64,000 nt of DNA from Arcobacter sp. EP1 (lineage in GTDB: Bacteria; Campylobacterota; Campylobacteria; Campylobacterales; Arcobacteraceae): NCBI GenBank assembly GCA_001655195.1, contig LPNY01000122.1, forward strand, positions 23,194 to 87,193, in the 5' to 3' direction. The notes under the pieces were generated by a model. That model searched no databases and had not been told where the DNA came from. It worked only from the letters and a program-made list of their open reading frames with translations. A program made the position numbers and the translations under genes. Shown piece by piece: positions 29,014 through 37,481 of this stretch. How positions within the stretch are numbered: the stretch's first letter is position 1; each line of letters starts with the position of its first letter.

Positions 29014-30402
29014 ATGAAAAACTTTAGAGTTGAAACAGATAGTTTAGGTAAAGTTAATGTTCCTAAGCAAGCCTTATGGAAAGCGCAAACTCAAAGGAGT
29101 ATTGAAAATTTTCCAATTGGTATAGAAACAATGCCTTTTGAAATTATTAAAGCCTTTGCTTATTTAAAAAAATCATGTGCAAAAGCAAATCACTCATTAA
29201 AACTTTTGGATGATAAAAAATATCATGCAATAGGTTTAGCATGTGATGAGATTATAGAGGAAAAACTTAATGAACAGTTTCCTTTAGTTGTTTGGCAAAC
29301 TGGAAGTGGAACACAATCTAATATGAATGTGAATGAAGTAATCTCATCTCGTTCTAATCAAATTTTATCTAATGATACTGTACATCCTAATGATGATGTT
29401 AATAAATCCCAAAGTTCAAACGATACTTTTCCTAGTGCAATGCGTATTGCTTTTGTGTTAGAACTTCAAAATAGACTATTACCAGCAATTCAAACATTAC
29501 AAGCTACTTTTTTAGATAAAAGTAAGCAGTTTGAAAGAATAATAAAAATTGGTCGTACGCATCTACAAGATGCAACACCTTTAACCTTGGGACAAGAATT
29601 TAGTGCTTATGTTGAGATGCTAAAAAAAGCCTTAAATCAAGTTGATGATACCATGAAATATCTTACGGAATTAGCTATTGGTGGAACAGCTGTTGGAACA
29701 GGAATGAATGCTCACCCTTCATTTTGTTTTATGGTATGTGATGATTTGAATAAAATTACACAAACTAAATATTCCTTTGTATCCCATCCTAATAAATTTC
29801 ATGCATTGACCTCTCATGATGGTGAAGTAATGTTAAGTGGTGTCTTAAATGCACTGGCTTCTAATTTAATGAAAATTGCTAATGATATACGTTGGTTATC
29901 TTCAGGACCTCGTTGTGGCATAGGTGAGTTAGAACTTCCTGCTAATGAACCAGGTTCTTCAATAATGCCAGGGAAAGTAAATCCAACGCAAGCTGAAGCA
30001 ATGACAATGGTTGCAATTCAAGTTATGGGAAATCATACAACGGTGTCCATTGGTGCTAGTCAAGGTAATTTTGAATTGAATGTTTTTAAACCAGTTATTG
30101 CCTACAATATTCTTCAATCAATACGACTCTTATCTGACACTATGTTAGCCTTTAACAATAATTGTATTGTTGGGATAATGGCTAATGAAAAACAAATTAG
30201 TGAGTATCTTAATAATTCACTTATGTTAGTAACTGCCCTAAATCCTTATATTGGTTATGAAAAAGCTTCAATTATTGCTAAAAATGCGCACAAAAATTGT
30301 ACAACACTAAAAGAAGAAGCTATTAAGCTCGGCTTTTTAACTGAAAAGGAGTTTGATAACTACATGAAACCAGAAGAGATGATAAAGCCTAAAAAAGCGT
30401 AA
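29014..30402 (+). CDS. fumC: Class II fumarate hydratase
   Basis: 462 aa, family length. FumC marks: VWQTGSGTQSNMNVNEVIS, HPNDDVNKSQSSNDTFPSAM, GRTHLQDATPLTLGQEF and GSSIMPGKVNPTQAEAMTMV with the catalytic Ser loop. The ETDSLGKVNVP start also points to FumC rather than AspA. It interconverts fumarate and malate without an iron-sulphur cluster. It is followed by acnB on the same strand after 156 bp with its own promoter signals, so the two citric-acid-cycle genes are neighbours but probably separate units. Confidence 0.94.
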   Translation: MKNFRVETDSLGKVNVPKQALWKAQTQRSIENFPIGIETMPFEIIKAFAYLKKSCAKANHSLKLLDDKKYHAIGLACDEIIEEKLNEQFPLVVWQTGSGTQSNMNVNEVISSRSNQILSNDTVHPNDDVNKSQSSNDTFPSAMRIAFVLELQNRLLPAIQTLQATFLDKSKQFERIIKIGRTHLQDATPLTLGQEFSAYVEMLKKALNQVDDTMKYLTELAIGGTAVGTGMNAHPSFCFMVCDDLNKITQTKYSFVSHPNKFHALTSHDGEVMLSGVLNALASNLMKIANDIRWLSSGPRCGIGELELPANEPGSSIMPGKVNPTQAEAMTMVAIQVMGNHTTVSIGASQGNFELNVFKPVIAYNILQSIRLLSDTMLAFNNNCIVGIMANEKQISEYLNNSLMLVTALNPYIGYEKASIIAKNAHKNCTTLKEEAIKLGFLTEKEFDNYMKPEEMIKPKKA

Positions 30403-30443
30403 ATCCTAATACTAAAGAAATTTATTTACTCAAATTTGTCATT

Positions 30444-30530
30444 TTATGTAACTTTACTTTACATAATTAAAAACTTGTACATCTCCTTACAATAATTGTA
30501 CATAAGCTAAAGGATACATTATGGTATACT
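30444..30530 (+). promoter_or_regulatory. acnB promoter region with inverted and direct repeats
   Basis: TTATGTAA (30444-30451) and TTACATAA (30459-30466) form an inverted repeat. TTGTACAT occurs twice (30475-30482 and 30496-30503), 21 bp apart, about two helical turns on the same face. TATACT (30525-30530) is a likely -10 box, 28 bp before ATG 30559. The repeats look like sites for a regulator; which one is unknown. Confidence 0.45.
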
Positions 30531-30558
30531 ATGCCTACAAATTTAATAGGAGATGTAT

Positions 30559-33132
30559 ATGAGTTTATTAGCTACTTATAAAGCGCATACTGAAGAGAGA
30601 TTAAACGAAGGTGGATTACCACCATTAGCATTAACTGCTGAACAAACTGCAGAATTGGTTGAATTATTAAAAGCAAGTTCTGTTGAAGAAGCAGATTACT
30701 GTTTAGATTTATTCAAAAACAAAATCAACCCAGGTGTTGATGATGCTGCATATGTAAAAGCTGCATTTTTAAATGATGTAGTTCAAGGGAACGTTACATG
30801 TTCAGTAATTTCAAAAGCTGATGCAATTGAAATCTTAGGAACAATGATGGGTGGTTACAATGTAACTCCACTAGTTGACGCATTAAAAATTGATGAAGTA
30901 TCTGCAGCAGCAGCTGATCAATTAAAAAACACTATCTTAGTTTATGATGCATTTAACGATGTAAAAGATTTATGCGATGCAGGTAATGCAAAAGCAAAAG
31001 AAGTTATTGAGTCTTGGGCTAACGCTGAGTGGTTTACAAACAAACCAGCATTAGAAGAAGAAATCAAATTAACTGTTTACAAAATTCCTGGTGAAACAAA
31101 TACAGATGATTTATCTCCTGCAACTGTTGCATTTACTAGATCAGATATTCCATTACACGCAACTGCGATGTTACAATCAAGAATGGAAGATCCATTAAAC
31201 AAAATGATTGAACTTAAAGAAAAGGGTAATCCATTAGCATACGTTGGTGATGTTGTTGGTACTGGTTCTTCAAGAAAGTCAGGTATTAACTCAGTTCAAT
31301 GGCACATGGGTAGAGATATTCCCGGTGTTCCAAATAAAAGAACTGGTGGTGTTGTAATTGGTGATATTATTGCTCCAATTTTCTTCAATACTGCAGAAGA
31401 TTCAGGATGTTTACCAATCCAAGCTCCAGTTGCTGCTTTAGAAACTGGTGATGAGATTGTTGTTAAACCATACGCTGGACAAATTACAAAAGGTGGAGAA
31501 GTTGTTTCTGAATTCAACCTTGCACCAAATACATTAACTGACGAAATGAGAGCAGGTGGAAGAATTCCATTAATTATTGGTAAAGGTCTTACTGCAAAAG
31601 CAAGAGAAACTTTAGGATTAGGTGCATCTGATGCATTCGTAGCTCCTGAACAACCAGCTGATAACGGTAAAGGGTTTACTCAAGCACAAAAAATGGTTGG
31701 ACGAGCTTGTGGTATCGAAGGTGTTAAACCTGGTATGTACGTTGAGCCAATCGCTACAACGGTTGGATCACAAGATACAACTGGACCAATGACTAGAGAT
31801 GAGATTAAAGAACTTGCAGCATTATCTTTTGGTGCTGATATGGTTATGCAATCATTCTGTCATACTGCTGCTTACCCAAAACCAGCAGATATTAAATTAA
31901 GACATACTTTACCTGATTTCATCAACTCTAGAGGTGGTGTTACATTAAGACCAGGTGATGGTGTTATTCACTCATGGTTAAACAGATTATGTTTACCTGA
32001 TACTGTAGGTACTGGTGGAGATTCACATACAAGATTCCCAATTGGTATCTCATTCCCAGCAGGTTCTGGTCTTATTGCATTTGCAGGTGTTACTGGTGCT
32101 ATGCCATTAACTATGCCAGAATCAGTTCTTGTTAAATTCAAAGGTGAAATGCAACCAGGAATTACTTTAAGAGATTTAGTTAACGCTATTCCTTACCAAG
32201 CAATTCAAGATGGTTTATTAACAGTTGAAAAAGCTGGTAAGAAAAACGTATTCGCTGGAACAATTATTGAGATTGCTGGTTTACCAGATCTTAAAGTTGA
32301 GCAAGCATTCGAATTATCAGATTCAGCAGCTGAAAGATCAGCAGCAGCTTGTTCTGTTCAATTAGATAAAGAACCAATCATTGAGTACTTATCTTCAAAC
32401 ATCGCTTTAATTGAAAAGATGATTGAAGAAGGTTACGAAGATGCTAGAACACTTCAAAGACGTGCTGATAAAATGAAAGAGTGGTTAGCTAATCCTGAAT
32501 TAATTACTCCAGATGCAGACGCTGAGTACAAAGCAGTAATCGAAATTGACTTAAATACAATTACTGAGCCAATCTTAGCTTGTCCAAACGATCCAGATGA
32601 TGTTGATACATTAACGAACATTTTAGCTGACGATAAAAGAATTAAGAACATTGACGAAGTATTCGTAGGTTCTTGTATGACTAATATTGGTCTATTTAGA
32701 GCACTTGGTGAAGTTCTTAAAGGTGAGGGTGAAGTTCCTACTAAACTATGGGTTGCACCTCCAACAAAAATGGATGAAGCTCAATTAACTGAAGAAGGTT
32801 ACTATGCAACATTCGCAGCAGCTGGTGCAAGACTTGAGTTACCAGGTTGTTCATTATGTATGGGTAACCAAGCGCAAGTTTCTGAAAATGCAGCAGTATT
32901 CTCTACTTCAACTAGAAACTTTGACAACAGACTTGGAAAAGGTTCTCAAGTTTACTTAGGATCTGCAGAAGTTGCTGCTGTTGCTGCACTTCTTGGACGT
33001 CTTCCAAGCAAAGAAGAGTACATGGAAATCGTACCTAAGAAAATTACAGAGCAAAACAAAGAGGGTGTTTATAAATACTTAAACTTCCACCAAGTAACTG
33101 CTGAACATTTAACTAACTTAGTTCACTCATAA
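30559..33132 (+). CDS. acnB: Aconitate hydratase B / 2-methylisocitrate dehydratase
   Basis: About 857 aa, near the 865 of E. coli AcnB. AcnB domain order: HEAT-like N-terminus, swivelling domain ([24 protein letters not shown]) and the catalytic part with [38 protein letters not shown] and [14 protein letters not shown], which supply the three [4Fe-4S] Cys ligands. It isomerises citrate and isocitrate. ATG 30559 is preferred because AGGAG ends just before an earlier ATG (30553), leaving no spacing for it. Codon choice is unlike neighbours, with many AAC, GGT and TTA codons, as expected for a highly expressed gene. Confidence 0.96.
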   Translation: MSLLATYKAHTEERLNEGGLPPLALTAEQTAELVELLKASSVEEADYCLDLFKNKINPGVDDAAYVKAAFLNDVVQGNVTCSVISKADAIEILGTMMGGYNVTPLVDALKIDEVSAAAADQLKNTILVYDAFNDVKDLCDAGNAKAKEVIESWANAEWFTNKPALEEEIKLTVYKIPGETNTDDLSPATVAFTRSDIPLHATAMLQSRMEDPLNKMIELKEKGNPLAYVGDVVGTGSSRKSGINSVQWHMGRDIPGVPNKRTGGVVIGDIIAPIFFNTAEDSGCLPIQAPVAALETGDEIVVKPYAGQITKGGEVVSEFNLAPNTLTDEMRAGGRIPLIIGKGLTAKARETLGLGASDAFVAPEQPADNGKGFTQAQKMVGRACGIEGVKPGMYVEPIATTVGSQDTTGPMTRDEIKELAALSFGADMVMQSFCHTAAYPKPADIKLRHTLPDFINSRGGVTLRPGDGVIHSWLNRLCLPDTVGTGGDSHTRFPIGISFPAGSGLIAFAGVTGAMPLTMPESVLVKFKGEMQPGITLRDLVNAIPYQAIQDGLLTVEKAGKKNVFAGTIIEIAGLPDLKVEQAFELSDSAAERSAAACSVQLDKEPIIEYLSSNIALIEKMIEEGYEDARTLQRRADKMKEWLANPELITPDADAEYKAVIEIDLNTITEPILACPNDPDDVDTLTNILADDKRIKNIDEVFVGSCMTNIGLFRALGEVLKGEGEVPTKLWVAPPTKMDEAQLTEEGYYATFAAAGARLELPGCSLCMGNQAQVSENAAVFSTSTRNFDNRLGKGSQVYLGSAEVAAVAALLGRLPSKEEYMEIVPKKITEQNKEGVYKYLNFHQVTAEHLTNLVHS

Positions 33133-33148
33133 GAACTTAACTTGTAAC

Positions 33149-33174
33149 ACTTAAGCCCAATTTTGGGCTTAAGT
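33149..33174 (+). terminator. Palindromic hairpin after acnB
   Basis: Perfect 12-bp inverted repeat (ACTTAAGCCCAA and its complement) with a 2-base centre, 16 bp after the acnB stop. There is no strong T-tract after it, so it may protect the mRNA end or act as a weak terminator. Confidence 0.55.
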
Positions 33175-33186
33175 ACCTACTTTAAA

Positions 33187-33200
33187 CGAATTTTCATTCA
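33187..33200. promoter_or_regulatory. Candidate TetR operator before the TetR-hupUV operon
   Basis: CGAATTTTCATTCA, two mismatches from the palindrome TGAATGnnCATTCA shared with the hydrogenase promoters. It lies 59 bp before the TTG start of the TetR gene, where self-repression would act. Confidence 0.45.
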
Positions 33201-33258
33201 CTCTTAATCTATTTTATATTATCATTATCAAAATTATACTTTTTATTAAGGAAACAGT

Positions 33259-33852
33259 TTGTCTGCAAAAGAAGCTAAAAAAAACAGTATTATAGAAAGT
33301 GCCTTAAAACTTTTTTCTCAAAATGGATTTTATAACACCACCATTCCTGATATCGCAAAATCTATGAAGATGAGTGTGGGAAATATGTATAACTATTTTT
33401 CCTCAAAAGAAGAACTTGCAAAATATGCCATAAAATATTCAACTAACATTATTGCTAAAGAGTTACGTGAAGTAAATAATATGGAAATCTCTTCAAAAGA
33501 GAAACTCTTTGTTTTTACTCACAAATACTTTGAAAACGTAAAAAAATCACCGGAAATTGTAGAGTATTTCTTACGGGTTTACTTATCAAACAGAGAAGTG
33601 TTTGCACAAGGGTGTGAAGGTTTCCTTTGTGTGGGAGATTTTGTCACCGAAGTAATGATTTTACTTGACGAAGGTGCTCAAAATAAAGAGTTTAGAGAAC
33701 AAGACTTTTTCCCAGCATTTGGAATGTTCATGGGGGCTTTAGGTGGATTTGCATTTTTAAGTGGCGAAAATGTCCTTGAAAAAGATCTACTAGAGTACTC
33801 AGATGCTATTGCAGATAATATTTATCGAGCATTAAAGCATGAGGAAGCATAA
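33259..33852 (+). CDS. TetR/AcrR family transcriptional regulator of the hydrogen block
   Basis: 197 aa. N-terminal helix-turn-helix: ESALKLFSQNGFYNTTIPDIAKSMKMSVGNMYNYFSSKEEL-like sequence (about residues 10-55), then an all-helical C-terminal part. The start is TTG 33259, with AAGGA 6 bp before it. The last 14 bp overlap the hupU-like gene, so translation is coupled, an unusual bond between a repressor and a hydrogenase. The palindromes TGAATGnnCATTCA before this gene and both hyd operons are its likely sites (inference). No ligand is predictable; members of this family commonly sense small hydrophobic molecules, but here the partner sensor may be the HupUV-like protein. Confidence 0.9.
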   Translation: MSAKEAKKNSIIESALKLFSQNGFYNTTIPDIAKSMKMSVGNMYNYFSSKEELAKYAIKYSTNIIAKELREVNNMEISSKEKLFVFTHKYFENVKKSPEIVEYFLRVYLSNREVFAQGCEGFLCVGDFVTEVMILLDEGAQNKEFREQDFFPAFGMFMGALGGFAFLSGENVLEKDLLEYSDAIADNIYRALKHEEA

Positions 33853-34735
33853 ACCAACAGTTGTCTGGTTTCAAGCGGTTACCTGTAATGGTAACACGCA
33901 CTCTTTATTATGTTCAAACTCAAATCGTTTGGAACTGTTTTTAAATAGTTTTGAACTTCTTTACCACCCCTCTTTAACCGTTGATATAAATTTAGAAGAT
34001 ATTCTTAATCTGGATTCTATTGATTACTTATTAATTGAGGGTGCCTTAACTGATAATACAAACTTCTTTCAAATATCCAATGAAAGTGTTAAAAAAAACC
34101 TCAATAACCTAGCCTCAAAATCAAAATTTATAGTTGCTGTTGGTTCGTGTGCTTCCTATGGTGGAATTCATGCCCAATTTGAGCTTAATGACGATTTATG
34201 TGGAGTGAGTGATGCAATTACACCTAATATGAAACTTCATCACCCAATCATTAACTTAACAGGATGTCCTGTTCATCCTGAATGGATTTTACAAACACTT
34301 TTTACACTAAAAAAAGATGGAAAGATTATGTTAGACGATGAACATCGTCCTATAGAAATCTACTGTCATTTAGCCCACCATGGTTGTACAAGAAATGATT
34401 ATTTTGAATGGAAAGTAGAAGCAGATTCTTTTGGATTAAAAGAGGGTTGCCTGTTTTATGATTTAGGGTGTCGTGGTCCTATGACACACTCCAATTGTAA
34501 CAGAGTTCTTTGGAATGATGTGAATACTAAAACACGTGCAGGTATGCCTTGTATTGGTTGTACAGAGTTTGATTTCCCAAGAGAAAATATGTTAGAGACA
34601 AAAAAACATATTGGTATTCCATTTGAAGCACCTGTAGGAGTGCAAAAACGAGCCTATTTGTCCTTAGCAGGTGTTGCTAAAACCTTTAAAATAGAACGAT
34701 TAAATAAAAAGTTGATAGAGTATGAAGACAGTTGA
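33839..34735 (+). CDS. hupU: [NiFe]-hydrogenase small subunit, HupU-like, cytoplasmic (H2 sensor)
   Basis: 298 aa, with no Tat signal and no membrane anchor, so the protein stays in the cytoplasm. Cluster ligands are visible: CNGN (Cys16; Asn19 where a Cys is common), VGSCASYGG, TGCPVHPEW, HHGC, LGCRGPMTHSNC and MPCIGCTEFDFP. The length and lack of leader match group 2 hydrogenases, which include H2-sensing HupU/HoxB. It overlaps the TetR gene upstream by 14 bp and the large subunit downstream by 14 bp. A catalytic cytoplasmic enzyme (group 2 uptake type) is the alternative; the large subunit favours the sensor reading. Confidence 0.85.
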   Translation: MRKHKPTVVWFQAVTCNGNTHSLLCSNSNRLELFLNSFELLYHPSLTVDINLEDILNLDSIDYLLIEGALTDNTNFFQISNESVKKNLNNLASKSKFIVAVGSCASYGGIHAQFELNDDLCGVSDAITPNMKLHHPIINLTGCPVHPEWILQTLFTLKKDGKIMLDDEHRPIEIYCHLAHHGCTRNDYFEWKVEADSFGLKEGCLFYDLGCRGPMTHSNCNRVLWNDVNTKTRAGMPCIGCTEFDFPRENMLETKKHIGIPFEAPVGVQKRAYLSLAGVAKTFKIERLNKKLIEYEDS

Positions 34736-36077
34736 TATTATAGAAAGAATTGAAGGTGAAGCCCGTTTACGTTTGTCATGGAAAGATAAAAAAGTATCTC
34801 ACTCACAAATTGAGTTTTTAAACTTTCGTGGATTTGAATATATTTTACAAAATAAACCTATATTAGATGCTCTAATATACAACCCCAGAATTTGTGGTAT
34901 TTGTGGACAAGCACACCTTTTAACAACAGTTAATGCTATTGAAAATTTATATGCAAATGCAAATGTCGATTTAGAAATCTCTCCTAAAGCAAAAATATTA
35001 AGAGAATTAGGTTTAAGTATAGAAATTTTAGACTCTCATTTTAAATGGTTTTACATGTTTATTATGCCTGACTTAGTCAGCTTAAGTGATAAAATTTATC
35101 ATGGTTATGATCCTTTAAAAGGCGAAAAGTGGTTACGAGCAAATAAGGTTGCAAGTGAAACTATTAAAGCACTAGCAATTTATGCAGGACAGTGGCCCCA
35201 TACATCTTATATGGTTCCAGGTGGAGTTATGAGTGATCCTACCTTGTTAGATTTGGCAACCATCGAAAACTATATTGACCAAGCAATTATTTATACTGAA
35301 AATAATATTTTAGGTGTGAGCATTGATGATTATTTAGCTTTTGATAAGGTGAAAGATTTAGAACAATTAACTGGTGATTTAAGAGACTTTAGTGATATCT
35401 CTTTTGAAACCTCAATGCACACAAAGGGTCAAAGTTTTGATAGACATATGGTATTAGGCGATAGTTTAGGTTTTAAGACAGGAAAAATCACTAATAAAAA
35501 TGTCTATAAAGTTAACAAAGAAAAGATCTCAGAAAGTGACGAGTTCTGTTTTGATCCCCAAACAAAAGAACAATCATCCAGTAAATATGGTTGGGCAAAA
35601 ACCGTTAAATATAATTCTGAAGTTTATGAAGTAGGCCCATTATCAAGAGCTCTTGTCTCCAATCGAGGTTTTGTAAAATCATTACACAAAGAGTACAAAG
35701 ATTCAGTTTTAACGCGTGTATTTGGGCGTATGGATGAATTAGTTTTCTTATTAGAACATACAAAACAGCTATTAAAAAAAATTGATGTGAGTGAACCCTC
35801 TTTTATTGAACCAAAAATTTCACTAAAAGAGTTTGATGGCATAAAAGCCAATGCAACAGTTGAAGCCTGTCGAGGTTCACTTTTTCATGAACTCATAGTA
35901 AAAAGTGGAAAAATTGTAACATATGATGTAATAACTCCAACCGTTTGGAATTTAGGACCAGGAACTGCTGAGAATCCTGGTGTTGCACAAAAGGCACTTT
36001 TAGGTTTAAATTCCCTTAAAGAGGCAACCGTCGTTCTTCGGTCGTTTGATGTCTGTTCTGTCTGTACAACACATTAG
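34722..36077 (+). CDS. hupV: [NiFe]-hydrogenase large subunit, HupV-like H2-sensing type
   Basis: 451 aa. The first Ni-ligand motif is RICGICGQAH (Cys58, Cys61); the second is the last stretch of the protein, Cys445-S-V-Cys448-T-T-His451 followed directly by the stop. There is thus no C-terminal extension for a maturation protease, as known for regulatory hydrogenases (HupV/HoxC). Ile60 replaces the gas-channel Val of standard enzymes (position 74 in Desulfovibrio numbering), and Phe113 in WFYMF aligns with the channel Leu122. Ile and Phe at these two sites are the reported hallmark of O2-insensitive H2 sensors. It ends the TetR-hupU-hupV operon. No HoxJ-like kinase is adjacent. Confidence 0.85.
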   Translation: MKTVDIIERIEGEARLRLSWKDKKVSHSQIEFLNFRGFEYILQNKPILDALIYNPRICGICGQAHLLTTVNAIENLYANANVDLEISPKAKILRELGLSIEILDSHFKWFYMFIMPDLVSLSDKIYHGYDPLKGEKWLRANKVASETIKALAIYAGQWPHTSYMVPGGVMSDPTLLDLATIENYIDQAIIYTENNILGVSIDDYLAFDKVKDLEQLTGDLRDFSDISFETSMHTKGQSFDRHMVLGDSLGFKTGKITNKNVYKVNKEKISESDEFCFDPQTKEQSSSKYGWAKTVKYNSEVYEVGPLSRALVSNRGFVKSLHKEYKDSVLTRVFGRMDELVFLLEHTKQLLKKIDVSEPSFIEPKISLKEFDGIKANATVEACRGSLFHELIVKSGKIVTYDVITPTVWNLGPGTAENPGVAQKALLGLNSLKEATVVLRSFDVCSVCTTH

Positions 36078-36141
36078 TAAAAAATAGTTTACCATCCCAT
36101 TTTATCGACTTCGTAGCATTAACGTAGCATTGAAAATTTAC

Positions 36142-36155
36142 TGAATATTCATTCG
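36142..36155. promoter_or_regulatory. Candidate TetR operator, distal site before hydA-1
   Basis: TGAATATTCATTCG, matching the TGAATGnnCATTCA palindrome except at two positions. It is 59 bp upstream of the second site. Confidence 0.45.
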
Positions 36156-36200
36156 TACTTTAAGTCAATTTTAAGTATACAAACGTTACCTTTTTAAGAC

Positions 36201-36214
36201 TAAATGAACATTCA
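36201..36214. promoter_or_regulatory. Candidate TetR operator, proximal site before hydA-1
   Basis: TAAATGAACATTCA, one mismatch from TGAATGnnCATTCA. It lies 22 bp before ATG 36237, close to the expected transcription start, a position suited to repression. Confidence 0.5.
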
Positions 36215-36236
36215 TTAATACAAAAAGGAGATGCTT

Positions 36237-37481
36237 ATGGCTCAGGATTCTCAAGAAATGGTTAAAAAAGTTTTTAGCCAAAAGTCTGCAAGGGTTGATA
36301 CAAACAGGGGTGATGAATACTACGGCTCGCTGTTTGAACAGACAAAACAACGATTGGCAAGTTTACGTAAGTCACCAAAACTAAGTGACACGGATTATAT
36401 GGACGTCTTAGAAAGTGAAGGGGTAAATAGACGAGATTTCATGAAGTGGGCAAGTGCAACAACTGCTACACTTATGTTACCTCCTATGTTCACACCTTTA
36501 GTGGCAGAAGCAGCTGAACTTATGAACAGAGTTCCAGTTATTTGGATTGAGTTACAAGACTGTGCGGGGAACACAGAAGCCTTGTTACGAAGTTCAACAC
36601 CAACTGTTGATGACTTATTATTTGACGTGTTAAGCTTAGAGTTTAACGAAACTATTATGGCGGCTTCAGGACACCAAGCTGAAGAACAACTAGAAGATGC
36701 TGTTCATCATTTTAAAGGTAAATATTTACTATTTGTTGAAGGTTCAATTCCAACAGCAATGAACGGTGGATACGGTACGATTGGAGCTTCTGGTGAAACA
36801 TTTATCGAGCATCTAGATAGACTTGCTAAAGATGCAGCTGCGATTGTTGCTGTTGGTACCTGTGCTACTTACGGTGGTATTTCAGCTGCCTCTCCAAATC
36901 CAACAGGTGCTGTAGGAGTTATGGATTTAGTAAAAGGTAAGCCTATTATTAATATTCCAGCATGTCCCGCAAATCCAGCAAATATGGTTGGGGTTGTATT
37001 ACACTACGTATTAACAGGACAAGTTCCTGAATTAGATTCTCTTCTTCGACCTAAGTTTGCTTATGGTTACCGAATTCATGATAACTGTGAAAGAAGAGCA
37101 CACTTTGATGCAGGTGAGTTTGTAGAAGAGTGGGGTGATGAAGGTGCTAAAAATAACTTCTGTTTATATAAAGTTGGTTGTAAGGGACCTATGACATTTA
37201 ATAACTGTTCTATTATTAGATATAACGAAGGGGCAAACTGGCCTGTTGGTGTTGGTCGAGGATGTATTGGTTGTTCTGAACCAGATTTCTGGGATAAATA
37301 TGCATATGAAAGACCAATGGCTGATGCAAATATCAAAGCACCTACTGGTGGCGTTGAAAAAACAGTTGATGAGTTTGGACTAGGATTATTAACAGTAACA
37401 ACTGTTGGTATTGGTGTGCACGCGGTTGCAAGTGCAGTAGCAGGAAAAAGAACAGTACATAGTACAGATGAGGAAGCGTAA
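36237..37481 (+). CDS. hydA: Uptake [NiFe]-hydrogenase 1 small subunit, with Asn for a proximal-cluster Cys
   Basis: 414 aa from ATG 36237 (GGAG at 36227-36230; an ATG at 36231 is too close to it). A long leader precedes the Tat motif NRRDFMKW (Arg65-Arg66), so the protein is exported. C-terminal helix VTTVGIGVHAVASAVAG anchors it. Cluster ligands: Cys109 in DCAGN, VGTCATYGG, IPACPAN, RIHDNCERR, FCLYKVGCKGP and RGCIGCSEPDFWD. The second proximal-cluster ligand, Cys in the usual CxxC, is Asn112 here; HydA-2 keeps Cys. The extra Cys residues of O2-tolerant enzymes are absent. It is the first gene of hydABC-1, behind two candidate TetR sites, and passes H2 electrons to HydC. Confidence 0.93.
   Translation: MAQDSQEMVKKVFSQKSARVDTNRGDEYYGSLFEQTKQRLASLRKSPKLSDTDYMDVLESEGVNRRDFMKWASATTATLMLPPMFTPLVAEAAELMNRVPVIWIELQDCAGNTEALLRSSTPTVDDLLFDVLSLEFNETIMAASGHQAEEQLEDAVHHFKGKYLLFVEGSIPTAMNGGYGTIGASGETFIEHLDRLAKDAAAIVAVGTCATYGGISAASPNPTGAVGVMDLVKGKPIINIPACPANPANMVGVVLHYVLTGQVPELDSLLRPKFAYGYRIHDNCERRAHFDAGEFVEEWGDEGAKNNFCLYKVGCKGPMTFNNCSIIRYNEGANWPVGVGRGCIGCSEPDFWDKYAYERPMADANIKAPTGGVEKTVDEFGLGLLTVTTVGIGVHAVASAVAGKRTVHSTDEEA

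Noticed and set aside
8858-30402. AspA and FumC as two fumarases
   Set aside because: Their N-termini and the residues after the catalytic loop (VIPEVVNQV against TQAEAMTMV) separate aspartase from fumarase.
33839-36077. Reading the HupUV-like pair as a broken uptake hydrogenase (missing leader and missing C-terminal tail)
   Set aside because: Both absences are exactly what sensor hydrogenases show, the frames are intact and the Ni ligands are complete, so it is not a pseudogene.
36078-36236. Sigma54 promoter before hydA-1
   Set aside because: No TGGCAC-N5-TTGC-like pair with correct spacing was found, although hydrogenase genes often use sigma54 elsewhere.
36561-36572. Asn112 of HydA-1 as a mark of an O2-tolerant hydrogenase
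   Set aside because: O2-tolerant membrane enzymes have additional Cys at neighbouring positions; here those positions are Gly, as in standard enzymes.
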